NCBI RefSeq assembly: GCF_963678635.1 | Contig: NC_087067.1 | Location: 55,302,456-55,366,455 of the forward strand | Length of the DNA stretch: 64,000 nucleotides | DNA from: Symsagittifera roscoffensis | Taxonomy: Eukaryota > Xenacoelomorpha > Acoela > Convolutidae | Direction of reading: 5' to 3' | Shown here: piece by piece, positions 1 to 11,951 of the stretch | Numbering within the stretch: the stretch's first letter is position 1 | Layout: every line of letters starts with the position of its first letter | Made by a program: the position numbers and the translations under genes | Notes under the pieces: model-generated | What the model saw: only the letters and a program-made list of their open reading frames with translations | Told to the model about the DNA's origin: nothing | Databases searched by the model: none

Positions 1-2014
1 AAGCTCATTGAACAGTTTAAAAGTTTGTCTTGAGTAATCGATAAAAATGCCGGATTTGTTGAAATAAATATTCTTTTCTGCAGTTTTGAATCCTTTTTCT
101 AACTATCGCCTTGCTCGCTCTTAAAAATAATTTAAATTGTCTGTATCATTTCATCACTCACTCAACTTTTGAGTAATTTATTTCTCTTGGTTTTCAAGTT
201 ATTTTTTTGATTTGTAAGCAATGGAGGTATTTTTTTTAAAAAGTTTTCACTGTATAATAAGTGCAGAGTGTGATAAAACTTTCCGAATTTTTGATTAGTA
301 TGTCTTATAATTTTATTATCCAGAACATCCTCAAATTTTGAAAGAAAAAATTCGTGAGCTAGGCAGTAATAACTAAGCATCAGAAATAACTTAAGCTTGT
401 TTTTCCTCCCAACGTTAGGTAGCACTGACCTTTTTCGTGAAAAGGTCCTTCAAGTTTGGTCTCTAAAATGTTTTATGGAATGTTTTCAAAAAAAAAGTCG
501 GAGTAATTTTGAATCTGACCATATTACAGCCAATATGAGAGAATGACACGATAGAAGGAAAAAGGCGCACATATGAGAGGTTGAAAAAAAATGGAACCAC
601 ACGATTGTTTTTCTCGAACCGAATAATTTCGATTCAGGAATATGTGCCTGTAAATTAGCTGACACTATAGGCTAGGAGTGTTCTTGGGTCAGCAGATGAA
701 AACACAGCGAGCGGTATGAGTTATTTGAAGAACTTATTTTTCAAGAATTTAATATTTCGCTTTTTCGGCATGAACAGTTTAAATTACAATTAACTTATTT
801 TGTTAATTATTGCCCGTTCAGTTGTTAAAGCCCAACACAATTTTATCGAATAGAGTCCGTCCGGCTTCATCGAATTGTATCATGTCTATAAAGAGACGAT
901 CACTGGCGATACCACCAAAATAGCATTGCAAGCTAGCAGACAGAAAAGATAAGGAAGCAACTAAACCCAAACAAAGCGGGAAAATGTTCTAAGAAACCAC
1001 AACTAAAAATGTTGTCTAGAATGATGTTCAGTTTGTGGGAAACAAGTCCGGAAACACATTCGATGGCGTTTAATGAAAATTCAAAAACCATTTTTAGAGT
1101 GAAAAAAAGTGTTGTCATGAAAAAGCTTTGAACTATTACCGATCGACCAAAATTAGGTTATTTAGCCAAAAAACAATCAGTACATGAAAACATGAACACC
1201 AACTACAATGAAATCTGCACACAGCAAAAAAAATCTCAGATGTGGCAATTAAACCGACAAAACACACGCAGACAAATAATAGACCGACTGTTTACTTGAA
1301 AAGGACAACTTCCCGTTTGGAAAAAAAACAGGTCAAGGTCAGATTCAAACCCAGGACCTTTGCCGCCCAGGCATATTTGTTACCTCCAGATAAAGCGTGC
1401 CTGAGACACGTCGAAATTTGAATTCAGTATGAAATAAAAATTTAAGTGTTCAAGCGTGTTCAAGTGACTCTGTTTAACAAGTTGTTAACCCAAAAAAGTC
1501 TATATTCCGATTTGATAATGCTTCCTAATCGCAAGCGTAACAAAAACAAGCGTAAAATTGCTTTATGTTTTGACTAATTCCGATAGAATTAATGGCAAAA
1601 CTAAGCTTTTGCTAATTCATTCTAAAATTGATTTACGGCAAAACTTTATCTTTTATTAGTTCGTTGTGAAATTGATTAGTATTTTATTTAATTCCGATAG
1701 AATTGATGATATTACCGAGGCAGATATATTTAATTGTTCGGTTGTTTAAATTATCATCGCCTGAACAAGTGTTTGCCGGAAACTTATCAATGCATACAAA
1801 ATTTTATTGAAATGATGATTTGTGCAAGAAAAAACGAACTTCGACTTCAGTAGGCTTTATGGGACTTTGATGATTTATGTTTTTGCATAATTAAACCAAT
1901 GTTAACAAAGAACTCGATGAATTGTTCAAACACAGTTAAAGGGGAAGGACGATCTTTGTTGAAGAAAGTTGAAGAAAAACTAGGTATTGATAAAGCACTT
2001 GATAATTTTCTTTT
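1..2014. repeat. 2.0 kb tandem repeat, copy 1
   Basis: The sequence starting AAGCTCATTGAACAGTTT at position 1 recurs at 2015 and again at 4053, so the window opens at or inside a direct tandem array with a unit of about 2.03 kb. Copy 1 is about 24 bp shorter than copy 2, mainly through a deletion near 265 where copy 2 has an extra GATTCGTTTAG-type stretch. Similarity is high over the whole unit with scattered substitutions. Short ORFs inside it are conserved only because the DNA is duplicated and show no recognisable domain. The array may continue to the left of the window. Confidence 0.9.
1491..1540 (+). repeat. Dispersed 50-bp hairpin-ending repeat, copy 1
   Basis: A motif AAAAAGTCTA, then about 15 variable bases, then a small stem-loop around CTAATCGCAAG. 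Related copies occur at 3530..3578, 5118..5166, 10732..10780 and 16198..16250. The first three are within the 2 kb tandem units; the last two are at unrelated places. Confidence 0.5.
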
Positions 2015-4052
2015 AAGCTCATTGAACAATTTAAAAGTTTGTCTTGAGTAACCGATAAAAATGCTGGATTTGTTGAAATGAATAGTCTTTTCTGCAGTTT
2101 TTAATTCTCTTTCTAACTATTGCCTTGCTCGCTCTTAAAAATGATTTAAATTGTCCGTATCATTTCATCACTCACCCAACTTTTGAGTAATTTATTTTTC
2201 TTGGTTTTCAAGTTATTTTTTTGATTTGTAAGCAATGGAGGTAGTTTTTTTAAAATGTTTTCACTGTATAATAAGTTTAGATTCGTTTAGTGTGTTCTGA
2301 AAAAGCGGATGAAACTTTCCGAAACTTTGATTAGTATGCCTTATAAATTTAATATCCAGAACATCCTCATTTTTTGAAGAAAAAAAATTCGTGAGCTAGG
2401 CAGTAATAACTAAGCATCAGAAATAACTTAAGCTTGTTTTTCCTCCCAACGTTAGGTAGCACTGACCTTTATCTTGAAAAGGTCCTTCAAGTTTGGTCTC
2501 TAAATTGTTTTATGGAATGTTTTCAAGAAAAAAGTTGGAGTAATTTTGAACCTGACCATATTACAGCCTATATGAGAGAATGACACGATAGAAGGAAAAA
2601 GGCGCACATATGAGAGGTTGAAAAAAAATGGAACCACACGATTGTTTTTCTCGAACCGAATAATTTCGATTCAGGAATACGTGCCTGGAAATTAGCTGAC
2701 ACTATAGGCTAGGAGTGTTCTTGGGTCAGCAGATGAAAACACAGTGAGCGGTATGAGTTATTTGAAGATTTTATTTTTCAAGAATTTAATATTTCGCTTT
2801 TTCGGCATGAACAGTTTAAATTACAATTAAATTATTTTGTTAATAATTGCCCGTTCAGTTGTTAAAGCCCAACACAATTTTATCGAATAGAGTCCGTCCG
2901 CCTTCATCGAATTGTATCATGTCTATAAAGAGACGATCACTGGCGATACCACCAAAATAGCATTGCAAGCTAGCAGACAGAAAAGATAAGGAAGCAACTA
3001 AACCCAAACAAAGCGGGAAAATGTTCTAAGAAACCACAACTAAAAAGGTTGTCTAGAATGATCTTCAGTTTGTGGGAAACAAGTCCGGAAACACATGCGA
3101 TGGCGTTTAATGAAAATTCAAAAACCACTTTTAGAGTGAAAAAAAGTGTTGTCATGAAAAAGCTTTGAACTATTACCGATCGACCAAAATTAGGTTATTT
3201 AGTCAAAAAACAATCAGTACATGAAAACATGAACACCAACTACAATGAAATCTGCACACAGCAAAAAAAAATCTCAGATGTGGCAATTAAACCGACAAAA
3301 CGCACGCAGACAAATAATAGACCGACTGTTTACTTGAAACGGACAACTTCCCGTTTGGAAAAAAAACAGGTCAAGGTCAGATTTAAACCCAGGACCTTTG
3401 CCGCCCAGGCATATTTGTTACCTCCGGATAAAGCGTGCCTGAGACACGTCGAAATTTGAATTCAGTATGAAACAAAAATTTAAGTGTTCAAGCGTGTTCA
3501 AGTGATTCTGTTTAACAAGTTGTTAACCCGAAAAAGTCTATATTCCGATTTGATAATGCTTCCTAATCGCAAGCGTAACAAAAACAAGCGTAAAATTGCT
3601 TTATGTTTTGACTAATTCCGATAGAATTAATGGCAAAACTAAGCTTTTGCTAATTCATTCTAAAATTGATTTACGGCAAAACTTTATCTTTTATTAGTTC
3701 GTTGTGAAATTGATTAGTATTTTATTTAATTCCGATAGAATTGATGATATTACCGAGGCAGATATATTTAATTGTTCGGTTGTTTAAAATATCATCGCCT
3801 GAAGAAATGTTTGCCGGAAACTTATCAATGCATACAAAATTTTATTGAAATGATGATTTGTGCAAGAAAAAACGAACTTCTACTTCAGTAGGCTTTATGG
3901 GACTTTGATGATTTATGTTTTTGCATAATTAAACCAATGTTAACAAAGAACTCGATGAATTGTTCAAACACAGTTAAAGGGGAAGGACGATCTTTGTTGA
4001 AGAAAGTTGAAGAAAACCTAGGTATTGATAAAGCACTTGATAATTTTCTGTT
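2015..4052. repeat. 2.0 kb tandem repeat, copy 2
   Basis: This is the complete second unit of 2038 bp and follows copy 1 without a spacer. A 76-codon plus-strand ORF (3229..3459) is open here, but a frameshifting A-run length difference breaks it in copy 1. That argues against coding function. Confidence 0.9.
3530..3578 (+). repeat. Dispersed 50-bp hairpin-ending repeat, copy 2
   Basis: Same motif as at 1491..1540, inside the second 2 kb unit. Confidence 0.5.
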
Positions 4053-5172
4053 AAGCTCATTGAACAGTTTAAAAGTTTGTCTTGAGTAATCGATAAAAAT
4101 GCTGGGTTTGTTGAAATGAATAGTCTTTTCTGCAGTTTTTAATTCTCTTTCTAACTATTGCCTTGCTCGCTCTTAAAAATGATTTAAATTGTCCGTATCA
4201 TTTCATCACTCACCCAATTTTTGAGTAATTTATTTTTCATGGTTTTCAAGTTATTTTTTTGATTTGTAAGCAATGGAGGTAATTTTTTTAAAATGTTTTC
4301 ACTGTATAATAAGTTCAGATTCGTTTAGTGTGTTCTGAAAAAGCGGATGAAACTTTCCGAATCTTTGATTAGTATGCCTTATAAATTTAATATCCAGAAC
4401 ATCCTCATTTTTTGAAAAAAAAAATTCGTGAGCTAGGCAGTAATAACTAAGCACCAGAAATAACTTAAGCTTGTTTTTCCTCCCAACGTTAGGTAGCGCT
4501 GACCTTTTTCGTAAAAAGTTCCTTCAAGTTTGGTCTCTAAAATGTTTTATGGAATGTTTTCAAGAAAAAAGTAGGAGTAATTTTGAATCTGACCATATTA
4601 CAGCCTATATGAGAGTATGACACGATAGAAGGAAAAAGGCGCACATATGAGAGGTTGAAAAAAAACTAAGCCACACGATTGTTTTTCTCGAACCGAATAG
4701 TTTCGATTCAGGAATATGTGCCTGTAAATTAGCTGACACTATAGGCTAGGAGTGTTCTTGGGTCAGCATATGAAAACACAGCAAGCGGTATGAGTTATTC
4801 GAAGAACTTTTTATTCAAGCGTTTAATATTTCGCTTTTTTGGCATGAACAGCAAAAAAAATCTCAGATGTGGCAACTAAACCGACAAAACATACGCAAAC
4901 AAATAATAAGGCGACTATTTACTTGAAACGGACAACTTCCCGTGTGGAAAAAAAACAGGTCACGGTCAGATTTAACCCAGGACCTTTGCCGCCCAGGCAT
5001 ATTTGTTACCTCCAGATAAAGCGTGCCTGAGACACTTGGAAATTTGAATTCAGTATGAAATCAAAATTCAAGTGTTCAAGCGTGTTCAAGTGATTCTGTT
5101 TAACAAGTTGTTAACCCGAAAAAGTCTATATTCCGATTTGATAATGCTTCCTAATCGCAAGTGTAACAAAGA
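4053..5172. repeat. 2.0 kb tandem repeat, copy 3 (truncated, internally deleted)
   Basis: The third unit matches copy 2 from its start, then jumps at about 4851 from the sequence equivalent to 2814 to that equivalent to 3261, an internal loss of roughly 450 bp. Similarity ends near 5172, about 500 bp before the unit would be complete. It is therefore a decayed edge unit. Confidence 0.85.
5118..5166 (+). repeat. Dispersed 50-bp hairpin-ending repeat, copy 3
   Basis: Same motif as at 1491..1540. The third 2 kb unit loses similarity immediately after it. Confidence 0.5.
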
Positions 5173-5499
5173 ATGTTAGCTATTGTTGATAGCTTCTCCT
5201 TACCAACTGAAAATCAAAAAAAAAAATCGCCGCACTCTTGCTATAAATGGACAAAACGAAAAATCTGATTTTGTGACAAAACTGAAAAATCTGCAAAACT
5301 TGAATTTTTGACGAGCGTTTTGATCCAATCTGATTTGACTTCCATTGAAAGCACACACATCGCGACTTTGTTGACTTTGCAAAAAGTACTGATGCAAAAT
5401 TTCTTTGACCTGCAAAATCCACTTTTGCTTTGGGGATATAGTCCTGTTTTTTTCATCTATTGTTACATTCTGGGAATTAGGGTAATCGTAGTGTTTAAC

Positions 5500-5558
5500 A
5501 AGGACAGCCGTTACTGTGCAACTTGCACAAGGACAGCCCGTTACTGTGCAACTTGCAC
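5500..5558. repeat. 29/30-bp direct tandem duplication
   Basis: Two adjacent units beginning AAGGACAGC and ending CAACTTGCAC (5500..5528 and 5529..5558) differ by one inserted C. They directly abut the perfect hairpin at 5558. Confidence 0.9.
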
Positions 5559-5603
5559 AGAAAAAAAACTTCTGAATGTTCAAATTCAGAAGTTTTTTTT
5601 CTG
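5558..5603. repeat. Perfect inverted repeat, 20-bp arms, 6-nt loop
   Basis: The arm CAGAAAAAAAACTTCTGAAT at 5558..5577 is followed by the loop GTTCAA and the exact reverse complement at 5584..5603. No mismatch is present. It could be a tiny foldback element, a replication-slippage product or a hairpin RNA gene; the sequence does not decide. Confidence 0.9.
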
Positions 5604-7592
5604 CCTGGTGTGATAGAAGGAGCTGAACAAAAAACTGCGCAAAATAGTAAATTACGCAAAATGAAAAACAATTTTTGAAGAAAAAGGACCAGAAAACGAA
5701 AAAAAGCTCAAGTTTTTTTCAAATATTTTTTTTGCAGTTTTTTGAAGTTTTTGATTCCAAGAAGGCGCTTAAATATAGCAAAAAAAACTAAATTACTTGA
5801 TTAAACTGAGTTTTCACGTTTAAATTAAACTTTTAAGCTATTAAAGTAAGCTTTTGTAAGCCTGCTTGATCTCTTTATTCGCTCGAATTGAAACGAAAAA
5901 TCAAAAGTTTCAACCCGATTTTTCTTGACACTGGGAAAATTTTTTGAATTTTTCTATGTCTTTCGAATCACGACTGTAAGGGCAGTAATAGAATATATCA
6001 CCTAATTCTCTTCGATGATTATTTGTGCTAGCTGATTTTGCGTTGAAATAAAAAAAAAGAAAAAACTAAAACATAGCCGAATACAAAGTTCCCTTCCATT
6101 TTTCAAATGGTCGGAACAATAACTCTTAAAAAATTTTTAACGAATCCTTTCCCACACTTAATTCAACATCAACTCTTTGCTTTTTGTTTACTGAGTTTCC
6201 CCACTTAAAAAATTAATTACATACCTTGGAGCATTAACTCTTCTTACGCGTTTCAATTGATGTCACACTTTAAGGTAAATAATGCAAAGGCTGAACTAAA
6301 TCGAAGATTGCAATAAGTAATTCACGCTGGCCCAGGTTCACTGGAAAAAACGTAGCCAACCAACAGTTGGTGAAGAGTCAATGAACGCAAGTAAACAGAA
6401 AAAAAACACTGCCTTATTTTTTTTGAAAAATTCGCAACTTTCGATTTTCAAAACATTAGATGGCCTTAAAATTCTTCGATTTTCTAGAAGAATGTTTTAT
6501 TAAACTAAACCAATTTGAGCAAAATGAATCGGAAATATTTATCATTTTGCTGGGAGATCTGAATTTGATCACTTTTTTGCAACCGATTCCGTTTTGCTGT
6601 TCAATAGTGGAATTTGCTTTCCTTTTAACAATGGAAATGAAGTAAACTGAGAAATCAAAAGTCAAACCGCAAAAAAAAAAAAAACTTGAGATAAATAACA
6701 AAAACCATCATCAAAACCTAAATAACCGTCTGAATTACTAACATCGACTCTTCGAAAATTCAAAATTATGCTTCTATTCAATCTGGCACCCTAAACTCAG
6801 AAGAATCTTTTGAATTATTTCACAAAAAAAAACATCTTAATTTAAATGGAGAGGAAGTTGAAATTTCGCAGAACCACAAACATTGCGTCAACGAAAACTG
6901 ACAATAAATTTTTTGCTGACAATAATATGTTTTTACAATAAATTTCAACCGTTTCAAAATATTTCGTACCGTTTTATACTTTAAACGCATAAAACGACTT
7001 CAAGTTTTTTAATGAAGTGCGGTAAACGGATAGCTTGAAAATAAATATGGTGAACAAAGAAGCAAAAACGTTTTCAAGTCAAATTATTACCACACAGTTT
7101 TATGGTTCTGCAAAAAACCACGTTGGTTTTATACACAAAACTTACGATAATTTAATGAGAGCAAGTTTTCTTATCACAATATGTTCATTTGTAAAGTCTC
7201 ACCTGAAGAATTATCGAGTATGGTTTGCTGCAATAAATTAGCGCAGCGACTAGTTGAACATTCAATTGCACAAAAATTAAGTATAGAGACAATTCAAATG
7301 AAACTTTGGATGCTTTTTTGGCCTAGTTCAATGCAAAAATGGCAAGTAATGACCCCTTGCTTCCTAGCTATTACATTCGACACTACAGAAATATAAAAGC
7401 GAAGAAAAAAATTATAGCATGGAATCAGACTTTTAGTTTAGTTGCCCCCCTAACCAGAAAGCATAATCAAAAAAATTTTACACTGAGACGAAGCAGAGCT
7501 TCGAACCACTTGCGATGCAAAAATAGCTCAAGAAAAAAATCAAAAAATCAGATTACACAATTGTTGCAAGGACATTTAATAAAAATTATTTA
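5604..7592. other. AT-rich intergenic stretch, no gene seen
   Basis: No ORF here has a recognisable domain or plausible splice structure; the longest open stretches are short and low-complexity. About 6355..6600 belongs to a dispersed repeat family also found near 13190..13560 and 36870..37000. Homopolymer A and T runs are common. Confidence 0.6.
6355..6600. repeat. Dispersed repeat family member
   Basis: It shares the words TCAATGAACGCAAGTAA and a run resembling TTTGAATTTCAAGAATnTTTATnA with 13190..13560 and 36870..37000. Divergence is high, so it is an old interspersed repeat of unknown class. Confidence 0.45.
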
Positions 7593-8687
7593 AGCAACCA
7601 AACGAACATACCTGTTTTTTACTTTTTAAACCTACCTGCTACGCATTGAGGTCTTCCGAAGACACGCGATCGAACTATTGGTAAATTGAATTGATGAAAG
7701 AACCAAATACCACCAAATCTGATTTACTCTTTAAATAACTAAATGAAAGACATATAAATAACCAACAACGTTATTCAGTTTTTCAGAAGCTAAGACAAAC
7801 CAAATTAGAAAGACAAACGTTATCTGAAAAATTAAAAAACAGTTCTAAAAATAACAACATTACTGACAATGAGAAACTTCGCAAACACGTTCGAAAATCA
7901 ATTCAAAAACAATTCAATAATTTATTTTTTATAACTTCCAAAAAAATAGATCAGAAAAAAAGAATGAAAAAAACACATGAACTGGAACTGAACACAGTTT
8001 ACAAATAAATCAACGGATTTCGGACAGCTGTGAAGCCAAAAAAAAACGCAGATTTCATTTCCAAATAAAAAATCCGATCCGACAAGAACAACAAGTTGGC
8101 AGAAAAAAAAACGGCTTACCAAAAAATCATAAAGAGAAAACTTACCAAATATTTAAAAAAATCATTAAGCTATTCTTTAGAAAGATGTAGTCAGCAAACA
8201 GCTCAAAATTGACTCAACGTGAGAAAAATTATTAAAATTCAAAAAGCTATTCTGAACAAAATTGTCAAAAAAATTGATTATCAAAATTTCTCATTTGATC
8301 GTAGTTCAAGCTTGTTTGGTCGCAATTTTTACTCTCCTAACACAATGAAACTACGCTAAACTGGAGGCACAAAAATTGACAGACAGCAACTCAACTTGAC
8401 TTAGCAAAACGATGAACTCAACTAGCAATTTTAATTCAAATTATCAAACATTTTGAATTTAATTAATTCCGATTTGCTGGCAACTCAAGCTTGCTCGGTT
8501 CTCGTTCAAATTTCAATTGTAACAGCTATTTTTTAACCAAAATGGGCTATTAGCAATGAGAACATATTTTCAATTGTTGTAGAAAAAACAATTGCTGAAG
8601 AGAAAAATGAAAAAAAAAATGCGAAAACACATGAACTCATTACCTACACCAGAACATATATATAATAAAAACAGCTGATTGAAAAAA
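7593..8687. repeat. 1.095 kb tandem duplication, copy 1
   Basis: Begins AGCAACCAAACGAACATACC; the same sequence restarts at 8688. The copies differ by only scattered single-base and homopolymer-length changes, so the duplication is recent. Short minus-strand ORFs in both copies arise from A-rich sequence and have no recognisable domain. Confidence 0.92.
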
Positions 8688-9779
8688 AGCAACCAAACGA
8701 ACATACCTGTTTTTTACTTTTTAAACCTACCTGCTACGCATTGAGGTCTTCCGAAGACACGCGATCGAACTATTGGTAAATTGAATTGATGAAAGAACCA
8801 AATACCACCAAATCTGATTTACTCTTTAAATAACTATTGAAAGACATATAAATAACCAACAACGTTATTCAGTTTTTCAGAAGCTAAGACAAACCAAATT
8901 AGAAAGACAAACGTTATCTGAAAAATTAAAAAACAGTTCTAAAAAAAACAACATTACTGACAATGAGAAACTTCGCAAACACGTTCGAAAATCAATTCAA
9001 AAACAATTCAATAATTTATTTTTTATAACTTCCAAAAAAATAGATCAGAAAAAAAGAATGAAAAAAACACATGAACTGGAACTGAACACAGTTTACAAAT
9101 AAATCAACGGATTTCGGACAGCTGTGAAGCCAAAAAAACGCAGATTTCATTTCCAAATAAAAAATCCGATCCGACAAGAACAACAAGTTGGCAGAAAAAA
9201 AACGGCTTACCAAAAAATCATAAAGAGAAAACTTACCAAATATTAAAAATATCATTAAGCTATTCTTTAGAAAGATGTAGTCAGCAAACAGCTCAAAATT
9301 GACTCAACGTGAGAAAAAATTATTAAAATTCAAAAAGCTATTCTGAACAAAATTGTCAAAAAAATTGATTATCAAAATTTCTCATTTGATCGTAGTTCAA
9401 GCTTGTTTGGTCGCAATTTTTACTCTCCTAACACAATGAAACTACGCTAAACTGGAGGAACAAAAATTGACAGACAGCAACTCAACTTGACTTAGCAAAA
9501 CGATGAACTCAACTAGCAATTTTAATTCAAATTATCAAACATTTTGAATTTAATTAATTCCGATTTGCTGGCAACTCAAGCTTGCTCGGTTCTCGTTCAA
9601 TTTTCAATTGTAACCACTTATTTTTTAACCAAAATGGGCTATTAGCAATGAGAACATATTTTCAATTGTTGTAGAAAAAACAATTGCTGAAGAGAAAAAT
9701 GAAAAAAAATTGCGAAAACACATGAACTCATTACCTACACCAGAACATATATATAATAAAAACAGCTGATTGAAAAAAA
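8688..9779. repeat. 1.095 kb tandem duplication, copy 2
   Basis: Direct head-to-tail copy of 7593..8687. Both copies end with GCTGATTGAAAAAAAGC, so the junction lies in an A-run plus AGC. Confidence 0.92.
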
Positions 9780-9781
9780 GC

Positions 9782-10194
9782 ATAAGAGTTTAAAACTGAA
9801 TTTATTGTGTAAATTGAAAACAAAAACGAAAAAATTTCAATTTTTTTTTAATTCAAAAAAAATCGAACATATTTAATGTTTTTCATTTTTTAGATTTTCA
9901 CTTTTATTAGGAAGGGTCTGGGAGTGTAATTAAAATTTGTCCAAATCTTTTTTAAGACTTCAACCATTCTTATAAAAGTAATTGAAAAAAAAATCATATC
10001 ATTCGGAAAAATGAGCCGACGGAAATAAAGCCGACACTCAAGTGCCGAAAAAAAAAAAAATTTGGCACAAAAAAACGCTGTTACAGACAGGCACACACTG
10101 CAGGCTCATACCTAACATGCCAATACTACAACTATCTCTGCAGTAAAACAAGTGCGAACGAACTTACGTCCGAATTATGTGGACAAAAATGTTT
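9782..10194. other. AT-rich intergenic stretch, nothing recognised
   Basis: Low-complexity A/T-rich DNA. A 68-codon minus-strand open stretch (9890..10096) has no domain and reads through a poly-A tract, so it is not called. Confidence 0.5.
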
Positions 10195-10735
10195 ACGGCA
10201 AAACCCTCTAAAAAAGTTAGGTAAAGTTGCCTTAAGTCACTTAAGGTAAGTGGTTGTTAAGGTAAAATTTTCCTCAAGTCTACCTTAAAATTCTTTAAGA
10301 GAAAATCTTTATTTTAAAAAGTAAAGGTAACTTAAGATAGGTTCAGGTAGATTTTGCAAACTTTTTAAAAACTATTTCGTAGGTAATTTTTTAAATCAAG
10401 AATTTAAAATCTCTTTTAGAGCAGTAAAGAGGTAAAAGTGGGGTAACTTAAGGTAAAATTCAAGGTAGTTTCACCTTAATTTTTAAGGAAAAGTTGAGTT
10501 GAGCTAAGGTAATAGTTTAGGTGGCTTAAGGTATATTTACCTTCTTAGTTAAGGTAACTTTTTCAGGTAAACTTGGGTCAACTTAAGGTAGTTCCCCACA
10601 AATTTTAAGGTAAACTTGAGGTGAGTTGAGGTGACTTGAGGTAAAGTTAAGGTGAGCACTTTTTGCCTTAACTGTTGGGGTAACTCAAGGTAATTTCTAA
10701 GGTAAGTTTACCTCAACTTTTTACTTTGAGTGAAA
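10195..10735. repeat. Tract of degenerate TTAAGGTAA / TTACCTTAA words
   Basis: Over about 540 bp the words AAGGTAA, TTAAGGTA, CTTAAGGTAA and their reverse complements recur at irregular spacing, with spacers such as AGTTGAGGTGACTTGAGG. There is no fixed period, so it is a cryptically simple region rather than a clean satellite. Low-complexity expansion is the simplest reading. Confidence 0.7.
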
Positions 10736-10780
10736 AAGTCTAGTACCCGGTTGCAATACCCTTGCTTATCGCAAGGGTAA
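10732..10780 (+). repeat. Dispersed 50-bp hairpin-ending repeat, copy 4
   Basis: Contains AAAAAGTCTA followed by the stem-loop ACCCTTGC-TTATC-GCAAGGGT, an 8-bp perfect stem and the best hairpin of the family. Confidence 0.55.
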
Positions 10781-11750
10781 TCAATAATACACCTGTTTGA
10801 ATATTAGTTTCTCTTTGAAAAATCCGTCATTTTCTTTTCCCGTGAACTGAACTAAAATTTGAAAACGCACCTGCCTTGCAGTTTGAGAGAAATTTGAAAA
10901 AGCTAAAAAGCTCGATGAGATGATGTGGCTGTAAAAAGAGATGTATGTTCTAAAAATTTAAATTAAATTCTATGAATACATGTTCAGCTGAATGAACTTC
11001 AAGTACAAACACTCACTCCCACTCACTCCACTTCATCTCCCCTTTCAGTCCACTGTCCCTGAACAGTCAGTTGGGGGAGGGGTGTAGATTAGCAAATGTT
11101 GACTTGGATGGTAGAATGGTGGACAGTGACAGAGGGGGGATGAAGTGGGTGCTATTCTTAATATCAGTAGGGCATGCAGCGACAGAAGCAGCAGCAGTTG
11201 GGATTGTTGAATAGTTCTGATTGGCTGCTGCACAGTAACTGCGCTTAGAAGAAGATGAGCAACAAACAACATCAACGGAGTGGGGCAGGGAGTAGGTGGA
11301 GATTTTGGGGGAGGGGTGTTTCGAAGTAGGAAAGGAAGTGGAGCTGAGTCGTCACTTCACTGGCGGACTGTGACAGATCCATATTGCAGAAGCATATGGT
11401 AAGTAAATCACAGCTCAACTGGATGGGTGGGGACAATGGAGTGGGAGTAGGAGGGGAGGGGTTCTTGCAGATATCATGGCGGTATGGATGGAAGAAGGAT
11501 ACTTTGAGCACACAGAAGAGACAGAGTAGAGCAAATTGGGAGGCAGAGGCACAGAGTGTACAGAAAAGCAGCTGCCAGCATACATTATGTCTCTCGTTGG
11601 TATGGCCATACATTAACAAACAATTCAGAACAAATGATGTTATGCCACAACTAAACCGACAAAACTAAGCAGACAATGCCAGGCAAGTTGAAGCAAAAAA
11701 CCAAACAGACGAGTAAACTTTTCATCCTAAAAGGAATTTCGGTTACATAT
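10781..11750. other. Intergenic, purine/pyrimidine-skewed segment
   Basis: From about 11000 to 11650 the plus strand is G-rich with GGAG, GGGG and TGGG words and is less AT-rich than its flanks. Open frames on both strands (for example 11272..11619 minus) follow from the low stop-codon density of this composition. No domain, start context or splice signal supports a gene. It lies beyond the 3' end of SIAH and could include transcribed sequence. Confidence 0.4.
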
Positions 11751-11951
11751 CAGTATTTAGACAACCGCGTATTCAGACTGGTCAGTATTTAGACAAATAC
11801 TGTTTCAACCAATCAGAATCGAGACAAAGAAGAAATTAATAAATAATTATTATTTATTTTGGATTATTTAAGTCTTTTCTCGATTCTGATTGGTTCATAC
11901 AGTATTTGTCTAAATACTGACGAGTATGAATACGCGGCTGTCTAAATACTG
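11751..11951. mobile_element. 201-bp foldback / MITE-like element
   Basis: Left arm from 11751 (CAGTATTTAGACAACCGCGT...) and right arm ending at 11951 are imperfect inverted repeats of about 75 bp that pair nearly end to end around an AT-rich centre. A sub-repeat AGTATTTAGACAA occurs twice in each arm. I found no convincing target duplication. The flanks share GGAATTTC and CATAT words, which may be relics of one. Superfamily unassigned. Confidence 0.75.

Noticed and set aside
3229-3459. 76-codon plus-strand ORF in the 2 kb repeat
   Set aside because: Broken by an A-run length change in copy 1 and by deletion in copy 3; no domain. Conservation is due to duplication.
9016-9255. 79-codon minus-strand ORF and its partner at 7922..8122
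   Set aside because: Lies in the recent tandem duplication, and the frame differs between copies because of A-run length. Phe-rich translation of poly-T.
11272-11619. 115-codon minus-strand ORF and overlapping plus-strand ORF 11384..11668
   Set aside because: Open frames on both strands over a compositionally skewed segment; no homology or splice structure recognised.
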